From Bugulina stolonifera (lineage: Eukaryota; Bryozoa; Gymnolaemata; Cheilostomatida; Bugulidae), in assembly GCA_935421135.1 (NCBI GenBank), contig OW285187.1, positions 28,520,429 through 28,584,428 on the forward strand: 64,000 nucleotides of DNA. Reading direction: 5' to 3'. Positions 55,501 through 64,000 of the stretch are shown piece by piece (within the stretch, counting starts at the first letter, position 1; every line of letters begins with the position of its first letter). Made by a program: the position numbers and the translations under genes. The notes under the pieces were generated by a model. That model saw only the letters and a program-made list of their open reading frames with translations, had not been told where the DNA came from and did not search any database.

Positions 55501-57251
55501 ATACGCCTAACAGCATTTTCACTAGGAATACCATATTTTTTTCTACAAGGAGTTTCTTCAACAGTATTTGTTTGATTTATAACTTTCATCAAAATGCAAC
55601 AAGTTTTAGCCAGAATCAACATGGGAAAATTCACAGGTCAGTAGTGATTATGCAAAAAATTGTGGAATTTCAGGCTTAGAACAAGTGTCTAAGACATTGC
55701 ACTGCAGGCAATCACCGTAGACTATGCTGGAGTGACGACTACTGGTAAATGTGTACAATAGCTAGAGGAGAATCTTGTGGCACTGGCCATGTTAAGCAGT
55801 CTGTCACCAGTTAATTGAACATATCCAATGATGATGGCATTAAGGAATTTACATATCTCAATACCTGGGGTAACTAATTATTCTACATTCAACATACTGT
55901 GTATTGTGTAGATTAAATAGATATAGTTTATCTGAATGTAATGATGCCAGGGTGATATTAATTGCCACCCTTATGCTTATTTACATTCTATTTAGGCTAC
56001 TCAGAACATAATTAAAACTATTTTAAATTATACTAATCCAAACTTTCAATAAAAAATAACAGTGGTTAATAAGGCAGGTGGTCAGAGTTATTGATTTTGT
56101 TGACTCAGTAATTCACAATCTCAGTGACTGGTCTAATGAAACATTAACCACAAACAATCCCAACCTTTACATGGTTCACTTATTAAACATTTTACCTCTT
56201 TCTCTAGCCATGAAAAGAATTCACAGAGTGTAACTGCGTCTTTATACTGTAAATAAATAGATACTATTGCAAGATGGCTATTAACATGAGAGAATGTGTT
56301 TTATAAAAACAGTAGCTCAATATTGAACAATGACACCTATTTCAATAGTAAAATAGATAATATACATATTTTACATAGCAACCCTTTAGATACCTCACTA
56401 AACAGACTATTTATGAACACTACGACAATTTGTTTGTTTATCTATAGTATTCACCCAAACAAGAGTGGGTATATTCTAGATTTTAATACTTGCTGAATCC
56501 GCATTGCTAATAATAGGAACTAAGGCTAATAATAAGGTACGTACATGTGCATTCCGCATTCCATTAATCTCAGCCTCATTCTTCACAGCTTTCATGACGC
56601 AAGGGGCTGTGTTGTCCGTGACATAACTCTTGCTCTATTGAAAAAATACAAACATAAATGAACAAGCATTATACAAATAGAATTACTAGAATATCTAGAG
56701 TATACAACTAAACTGTGGAATAAATTTTAAACTTAGAAACACCTGCCACTCATAAGGGTCCCCTCACACTCTTTACTCATTATATACACATCCTATGCTA
56801 TACATAGCAAGTTTACATTACATATACATTGTAGCCGTACTTGATAAATTTTAAGGCATGTCGGTATAAAGATATACGAGCTACAAGTACATGCTGTGCT
56901 AGACACTTGTCTGTGTGCCATAGAAATGTATGCCTTACTATGAATATTTAAATGTTGTCACCACTGACTACTGCCACTGTTACTAGTACTACTATTACGA
57001 CTGTACTACTGAGTATTACTACTAATGCATTACTACTGCAGTATTACTACTATATTGTATTACTGCGACTGTATTACTACTATTGTATTAGTGCTACTGT
57101 ATTACTACTAACTGCAATACCACCTCTGTATTATTCCTACCACTACTGGCACTAATCATACTACTCCCACTAGTACTACCGCTACTGCTACCGCTTACTG
57201 CTACTGCTGCTACTATCACTACCATCGCGACTACTACTACTACCACTACTG

Positions 57252-57286
<35 letters not shown>

Positions 57287-57513
57287 GGTACTAATCATAC
57301 TACTCCCACTAGTACTACCGCTACTGCTACCGCTTACTGCTACTGCTGCTACTACCACTACCATCGCGACTACTACTACTACCACTACTACCGCTACTGC
57401 TACCACTACTACTACTGCTACTACCACTACTACCGCTACTGCTACCACTACTACTACTACTACTACCACTACTACTACCACCACTACCACTACTACCACT
57501 ACTACTACTACTA

Positions 57514-57559
<46 letters not shown>

Positions 57560-60500
57560 CACTACTACTACCACTACTACCACTACTACTACTACTACTA
57601 CCACTATTACTACTACTACTACTACTACTATTACTACTACTACTACTACTACAACCACCACTACGACTACGACTACTACTACCACTGCTACTACTACTAC
57701 TACCACTACCACTACCACTACTACCATCACTACTATATCCTAGTACCTAAGCACATGTCAATGAAGAACACCAAAACTCAAGTAGCTTGGTAGATGTAGT
57801 CTATACACTACAATAAGCTGTGACCACAGGAGTCTCTCAAATAATATAATATAAAGTAGAACAATAATACATGCTAAACTGCCAAGCCTTTGTTAAAATA
57901 ACAAATTCAACAGTTATAGCACCAGCTATCTAGACCATGAGGTAAATCATATTACAGTTTCACACTTGTTAACTCCCAAATAACTGACAAACATAATATT
58001 TCTATGAATATATTACCTCTGGAATTTCTGAGTGAATCTTTTGGCTGGAGGCTTTGCTCAACTAAATAAACAAAGAACATGTGATTCAATTTGAATTGTA
58101 AATTGGTGAATAAATTATCCTGGTTACTACACGATGGTGTCAACATTCGAATGATAAGCCAGCACCTTCCACTCCACCTGGCTGAAAATTATATAATTAA
58201 CAGACTTTAAGTAAAACATAAAATATTTCACTACATGATCGATTATACCCTTTACAACATATTAACTGACTTTACAGCTAATTGTATTGAATGGGTCATT
58301 GTCCGCTCAGAAATGCAAAAGACATTTATGTTTCTATTTGATTAATCAATCAAATATAGCAGAACAACGCTGAGTATTTGGCTCTTAATGTTGGTTTAAA
58401 TTAAGGACTACAACAATCACATTATATTTGACAGCTATGAAGCCGCACAGACAAGAAAAATCATATTATTAAATCAAAGATAGTTTTAATTCAACAATAG
58501 TATTAGATATTGAATGTAACAATTACAGTAAAATTCTCTCTTTTAACTGGAGTTACCCTCTCTAGCACATTTGAACAAGAAGAAGACAACTCCATCAAAA
58601 ATTGGTAACTTATATAAGCATCTAACTGCAGGCTGTTTCCTCCACATAATGCTATGCATACAGTATGCATGTAATGCTATACATACAGTATATATGTGGA
58701 CCATTCTTCGGTAAATAACGGTAATACCCTCAACTCTAGAGATGGTATATGGAGATCTAATACTTGTACCTGTAGTCAGTAACTTACCCATATCTTACCA
58801 GAGCAGGAGCTGACAATGGTGGAGAGAAATGAACTGAACTCAGAGTATGGCATAATATCAACACACTCTTCCGTACCAGCTCCAAGGTGTTGTTTCACAT
58901 CAGGTGTTATCTTCCCTTCATCCACAAAGAAGCTAAATGGGCAGACAAATCTTAAATACTCTTATACATATGCCTTCCTATTATTATAAACTACTGGATA
59001 ATTGTAAACAATGTTTGTGTGGGTTAGAAGTTGAATGATAAGTAATGATATACGATACATTTTTGAGAGGTTATGATCCTTATATTTCAACAATGATCCT
59101 GTTGTTTTACTCTGATGACGACAGCAGGATTGTTGTGGAAATACATGAGTACGGCTTTGATCTCTCAAAAATGTGTCTTATATTATTAGTTATAATATTT
59201 TAAGCAAGTATACACACAAACTGATTGCCTAGTAGTTTACATCATGTGAAATCTCAAGAACTAAGCATACTGTATCATGAATCCATCAACACTACATTGT
59301 ACTACTGAGGAAGAGGAGAGTTACACCCACCAGACTTCCGTCAGACTCAGAATGACATAGGAGTAGAAGACGGGATTCAGTGGTATATCAGACCCTCGTA
59401 AGTTCAACAACCCTGCATGTTAAAACAAATCAGAATCTAGGATCTAACATCACATAGTTTACATTATTTTCATCTTTACATGGTTATAGCTTATAACTCC
59501 ACATCACAGGTTGTTGCTACAAAAAACATCCAAAAAATTGTGACAACAAAATGCTAAAAACACATAGCAAATATTTGTACAGAGTATAATGGTGTAGTTT
59601 TCCTTCAGTGCATGCATGAATAACTCCAAAGACACTGGATTAGCGTTGGAATCACCTTGTGATTTAATATATCGACGCCAAAATAGTGTTGACTAACAAG
59701 ACAATTATAAAAGAAAGATAACTGGAGAATTATCAAAATTTAGTAAGATAATGTTTAGTTATAGAGTCATCATTCAACTGATAATTATTGCTTCATATCA
59801 ATAAAAGTATTACTAACTTACAGGCAATATCATCAAGTGCAGTGAACACACAGGCCGACACCTTCTTCTCCGTCATCTCATCTCGAATCGAAGCAACTTT
59901 TTCATTCCAAGTTTTACCTGAAATAACAAAAGTGGGCTCTCATCATCTGATCCAAATAGTCATATACATTGCACGTGTACATGCATATGCTGTGCATAGA
60001 TATAATTATGTAACTGGGCAGCCTGACAGTAATTGAAAGACACTAACCTGTATATTTAGTAGATAGCACTATAAGGGGGTTATTGGGCCGGTTCGGTCTA
60101 CCCTCCCATATTTCATCTATCAGATTTGTAGGTTCTCCTTTAAGGTTCAGTCCATGGTTAGCTAGTTCCTTATTCATAGACGCCCAGGTTGCTAGTTAAG
60201 AGATGGGGAGAAAATTAAAATCACTTGAACTACTGTTAGAAATAATGTGATTATGATACAATTTCTATTAATTCTCTCCCATTATAATGCCGAATAAGGA
60301 GTTATCATATTTGTACCTACAGTGAGGCATAACACTGGGATCTACAGCAACACATGTGTTAGGTTCCTGCAATGTCTTGCCTAGCCATTCGGGGATGGTA
60401 GGTGTACCCTTCACGCCTGCAAGTAGTGTAAAATTGAATAAGGCTATTAAATCATAAAATGGCAAAGGGCTGAATTACTTCACTAGCAGTTTATTTTTAT

Positions 60501-61435
60501 TCTGATAAAAACCATCATAGCACCTGTAGGCTAGAGTGACAGTGGAGACCACAGTCCAGATGTTAGCAGTTATATGAAATTATATTGTAGAGAGGAACTT
60601 TCTTCTTCTTCAAACCTCTTAGTTGTTGGTGAAACCCAGACCGGGCCCTTGCAAATCAATTGTATCAGTGCTGCAAGTGCTAACCAACTGCCCCACAACA
60701 TGTGTTTGAATAATGGAACTCATCGCCACCACACTACACACACGTATACACCTACACACAATATAACTTGTAATGCACTCATGATCTGTGAACAAGTAAG
60801 AACTACCTTCTTTCATAACTAGCCAATTATCATCCACCTGGTCGTCAGCCTGTACATGATATCTCCCATCTACCCAGAGAGCAGCGTGAGAGTCAGTTAC
60901 AACAGCTGTACCTATAAAAACATTGCAACTTTGCTAATAAAATATAGCTGATCTAAATATAATGGACTAATTTTATGACATGAACGCATCACACAAAGTA
61001 AATTCAAAAATCTATATTTGTAAGTCATAATCATCTGGTTACCTGCACTTCCCGAGAATCCAGATATAAACTCTCTGCGGCAGTCACATCGTGATATGTA
61101 TTCATTCTAAAATATAGGAGGCACATAATAGATGTATTCGGAAATTGTACTGGTCCATATGAGATTGCAGTTCATAGCCTGAACACAACACAAAATTTAT
61201 AGTACAATATACAATGTATAATACAATATATAATGCACGTATCTTGCAATTGGATATTTGAATACACATCATTATAATTTTTATTGCAAATATATTAAGT
61301 TTCATAACATACCAGATGGGCATCTCCCGATGGCACTATGTAGGCATGAACAGGCTGAGACACATATTTTGTATCAATCATCAATTGCCGTAGTGATCTT
61401 AGCAAAGAAGTTGTAGAACGCGCCTTTGAAGACAT
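46558..61435 (-). CDS. XPNPEP1: XPNPEP1, Xaa-Pro aminopeptidase 1 (20 exons, 617 aa)
   Basis: This is a cytosolic metallopeptidase (M24B) that removes an N-terminal residue preceding proline. Exons in transcript order: 61435-61313, 61106-61043, 60911-60807, 60416-60321, 60191-60048, 59917-59822, 59412-59331, 58932-58788, 58061-58017, 56634-56545, 56246-56196, 55296-55238, 54692-54615, 53913-53842, 52708-52648, 52513-52339, 50676-50605, 49661-49585, 48734-48636, 46677-46558. The total is 1854 nt including TAA; human XPNPEP1 is 623 aa. Recognisable blocks: [83 protein letters not shown]. Metal ligands are all present: Asp411, Asp422, His485, Glu520 and Glu534. No signal peptide or C-terminal anchor is seen, which favours XPNPEP1 over XPNPEP2; the mitochondrial XPNPEP3 is more distant. 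Two of its introns begin with tandem copies of their own splice donor. Confidence 0.96.
48110..48295. repeat. Degenerate TTACACTTGTATATGTA repeats in the last XPNPEP1 intron
   Basis: About eight imperfect copies of a 16-24-bp motif lie in the intron between exons 48636-48734 and 46558-46677. Open frames on both strands follow the repeat and are not genes. Confidence 0.8.
52203..52358. repeat. Six perfect or near-perfect 26-bp tandem copies spanning an XPNPEP1 exon/intron junction
   Basis: On the plus strand the unit starts ACTTACCTTCATGTACATTA and ends AGGAAT. The copy nearest the exon (52333-52358) contains its last 20 coding bases (NVHEG region) and the donor GTAAGT. Five more copies continue into the intron, so GAAG/GTAAGT occurs six times at 26-bp spacing. 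Only the first donor keeps frame with the next exon, which begins GGACCATGTGG (Gly-Pro-Cys-Gly). Confidence 0.97.
53569..53849. repeat. About twelve 22-23-bp tandem copies abutting an XPNPEP1 splice donor
   Basis: On the coding strand each unit reads CAGTA(A)TAG followed by GTATAG and ends ATACACT or TTACACT. Exon 53842-53913 itself ends CAGTATAG before GTATAG, so the array is made of copies of that junction. Units nearest the exon are TATACACT-type and distal ones TTACACT-type, with a few diverged (AAGTATAG, AATGGTATAG). Confidence 0.93.
56964..57735. repeat. Trinucleotide-rich tract (ACT/TAC/GCT/ACC) in an XPNPEP1 intron
   Basis: Nearly 800 bp is built from ACT-type triplets with ACC, GCT and ATT variants, between exons 58017-58061 and 56545-56634. 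A complex block beginning ACTAATCATACTACTCCC occurs twice, at about 57151 and 57290 (139 bp apart), showing a larger duplication inside the simple repeat. The long minus-strand Val/Ser open frame (57188-57730) is a product of the repeat. Confidence 0.95.
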
Positions 61436-62937
61436 CTATTAAACACAAATCTCAAATGGGCGTTAGTGAGAAATAGATTATTAACAATCAAACAGCTAGT
61501 TAGCTGTGGGTTTTAAACCTAGTCGACAGAACTTTTAGGTAGTAGTTTATCTCAATTGACCACTTGAATAATATTTCTGAGCATGGCAAAAGCTTAGAGT
61601 TTGCTACGAAACTAGTGATACCTCCAACTCAACTACCTCAACTGTTAATCTATAGACTGATGCCATTTTAAATGGTATATACATGTAGAAAGTTAAGATA
61701 TTTTGCATCAGCATGACACCGGCATCAACATCAACATGAAATACACCATTCACATATAATATGTAGGCTACTATAGGCGTATTTGGAAACTGTACTGGTT
61801 CATATAGCACTGGTCTAACTATCCGAATGCAACTTGAGCGTTCAGGCGTGACTAGTGCTTGATCTGAAGGGAAATCCCCTCGCTAAGTGAATATACTTTA
61901 TATTATTATTGCCAGGCACGGCTTGCCTTGCGTTATAGCTAGCGCTATATTATTGAATAAAATATATTGTTATTGCCGCAGATTGCTATTTATAAGCTTG
62001 CACGGTGCAATATCCGAATACGCCTTATGTAGTCCATCTGCAAATCAAAAATCATCATAATAATGCTCATGGGTGATCGAAAGTTAAAAGTAAGCCTAGA
62101 CAAAGTATAATATAATTCCTGTAGCATCATCATGAATGAGCAAGGTGACCAATTAGCAAAATTATACATGTATGCCAATATTAGTAAAGTATAAAATAAT
62201 AACTTAAATAAAAAATAATTACAATGAAACTTATAACTATAATATAATTACCACAAGAATTATTGGTATTATTATAAATTAAATTTATTAATGTAATAAA
62301 ATAATAATCATCACAACGATTATAAAATAATAAATTATTCATTTATATTATCTGTAATTATTATTATAACAATTATTATTCTATTTAATATAATATTATT
62401 ATTATACGTACTGTTTGTTGTAATCATAATTTTTCCATCTTATTTTTGTTAACGATATAAAACCTAATGATATATTAAGTATTGTAATTTAACTTCACTT
62501 TCTTCAGGTCAGGTCAACTGCAACTGTTAAGAGTAGGGTATCGCACTACATTCTTAATTCATGTCATGTCTAAAATTCAACTGAAGGAATAATCAATAAA
62601 ATTTAAAGAAACAACGTTCTTGATTTTGTCATCATTAATGATAATGAACCCATTGAATATATACTTTCCCGGGAAGTATAGTATTTTAATGGATTTGCAC
62701 ACAGAGTTAGGTAACTCTAAGGACAAAGTGCTTGATAGTTTCAATTTCAAGAATTTTGCTATGGATTTACCTTTTCTTTGGAAGGAAATACCATTAGCCT
62801 AGGATATTAGAACATCTAGCCTAATTTCGCAAAAGTATAGGTTTTTCGAATAATAGAATTTCCTAATATGTTTTACATGAATAGACAACTCCTTCCACTT
62901 TGTTTAAGAAAGAACAACTCCTACGGAAACACTATAT
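61436..62937. other. Upstream flank of XPNPEP1, including a very AT-rich stretch
   Basis: It should contain the XPNPEP1 promoter close to 61436. A similar segment containing TATTYGGAAA(T/C)TGTACTGGT occurs at about 61131 (XPNPEP1 intron 1) and 61767, and a related inverted piece (CCGAATACGCCT) at about 62012, suggesting remnants of one repeat family. Bases 62180-62420 are almost entirely A and T. No gene was recognised. Confidence 0.55.
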
Positions 62938-63642
62938 TGTAATGGTACGCACAGTCTTCTCCAATCACCTGACACTCATTATCATGTGTGCTTACTGCTT
63001 ACATGTATATATCTGTTTGTATTCTGTACTACTTAACCATATACCGTTGTACATTCATGTATGGTAATTACTAAGTCTTTTTATGCCTTTTGTACCCATG
63101 TAAAGAGGCCCGACCTCTCAGAATTACTTGATATTCATTTTGTACATGAATTGGATGATTTTAAGCATCTTTTGTATAGCCCGACCCATTTTGGGTCGGC
63201 CATCGGGCTTCCGGCCGCCATGTTGTTGCGCAACTTCCGAACGACCCTACGTCGTCTTTTTCCGACACTACGTCGGGCGGAAGTTCTTATACTATATAAA
63301 GGGCATTGTTTTTACGTTTGTTGTCTCAGTCTTTGCTTGGATCTCAATAAAGACACATCTATACTTATTATACAGAGACTTTCACTTCGTAGATAGGTCA
63401 TTCTAGTTGTTAAGGTCCTCGACCTTGCAACACGAACCGACTACTAGGTCGGATCACTCTTTTTCTAAGTATAGTACCCAGGCAATACTCGGGACCAGAT
63501 GGGTCGTCTCTGGTAGTACTTGGACTACTGAGACCGCTCAATCATTCATGTAATGCGAAGGCCTAGCACCACTCATAGGCTCTTCACTTTGGGATCGGGA
63601 GTCGTCTTAGGACGACCGTATCAGAAACCAAAAACCGCTACA
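62938..63642 (+). mobile_element. Probable solo LTR of a retrotransposon (about 705 bp)
   Basis: The segment is bounded by TGTA (62938) and TACA (63642), with ATAT on each side as a possible 4-bp duplication (62934-62937, 63643-63646). Inside are TATATAAA (63293-63300) and AATAAA (63346-63351), about 45 bp apart, the usual U3-R layout of an LTR. It is clearly richer in G and C than its surroundings and holds short palindromes such as CCGACCCATTTTGGGTCGG (63181-63199). No primer-binding site, polyprotein or second LTR follows within the window, hence solo LTR. The ends are uncertain because the flanks are AT-rich. Confidence 0.65.
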
Positions 63643-64000
63643 ATATTATATTATTATTAGTTATTACTATAATATTATAATACAATGAATGTGCATATGT
63701 AGTACAATTATATGTTACAGTGGATGGGCAAGTACATGTACATGTACATACTTTACAATCTAAATAAATGAAATGCTAATAATGAATGCATAGTGTTAGT
63801 ATAATATGATGCACATTATTCATTCTATCTGTCCTTGTGCACTTGCTGATGCTTTTGCACATGGATATTGTTATTGTTAATTGTTATTTATTACCAGAAC
63901 CATCTAGCTATGTGCTCTATAAGTGTATGTTACTGAAAATGTGCCACAACACAACAAACAGAACTAACAAATATAATATCCATTATTAACTACATTGTAT
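63643..64000. other. Right-edge sequence, nothing recognised
   Basis: AT-rich DNA with no coding pattern or repeat structure that I can support. Confidence 0.5.

Noticed and set aside
57188..57730. 180-codon minus-strand open frame of Val then Ser residues
   Set aside because: It is a direct translation of the trinucleotide tract inside an XPNPEP1 intron, with no start context, domain or homology.

Overview
The window is nuclear DNA of an animal: AT-rich, with many short exons split by GT-AG introns and long non-coding stretches. The organism is not identifiable from the sequence alone. An early-branching invertebrate such as a sponge is my best inference, from moderate divergence of the encoded proteins, vertebrate-like gene structure and abundant short ACATGTA-type motifs. 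No bacterial-style operons, tRNAs, rRNAs or CRISPR arrays were seen.

Four protein genes were rebuilt by joining exons across splice sites and checking that every codon phase matches. (1) DDB1, minus strand, the 5' thirteen coding exons (9933 down to 14); the 3' part lies beyond the left edge. (2) An ALMS1-like centrosome/basal-body protein, plus strand, 27 exons (11022 to 33759), about 1654 aa, ending in an ALMS motif. It is head-to-head with DDB1 across about 1.1 kb. (3) A secreted FGF-like ligand, minus strand, 4 exons (40259 down to 35021), 247 aa, tail-to-tail with the ALMS1-like gene. (4) XPNPEP1, cytosolic Xaa-Pro aminopeptidase, minus strand, 20 exons (61435 down to 46558), 617 aa, with all metal ligands present.

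Mobile and repeated DNA: a 2976-bp foldback element with about 1.1-kb inverted arms in a DDB1 intron (6025-9000); a 178-bp hAT-type MITE with an 8-bp target duplication in the last ALMS1 intron; a probable solo LTR at 62938-63642; a 13-bp minisatellite at 17665-18123; and a CTA/CTG-type trinucleotide tract at 56964-57735.

The two most striking observations are the FGF-like gene, and three tandem arrays (22471-22645, 52203-52358, 53569-53849) that each begin at the end of a coding exon and repeatedly copy its 5' splice site. In each case use of a copied donor would frameshift or stop the protein.
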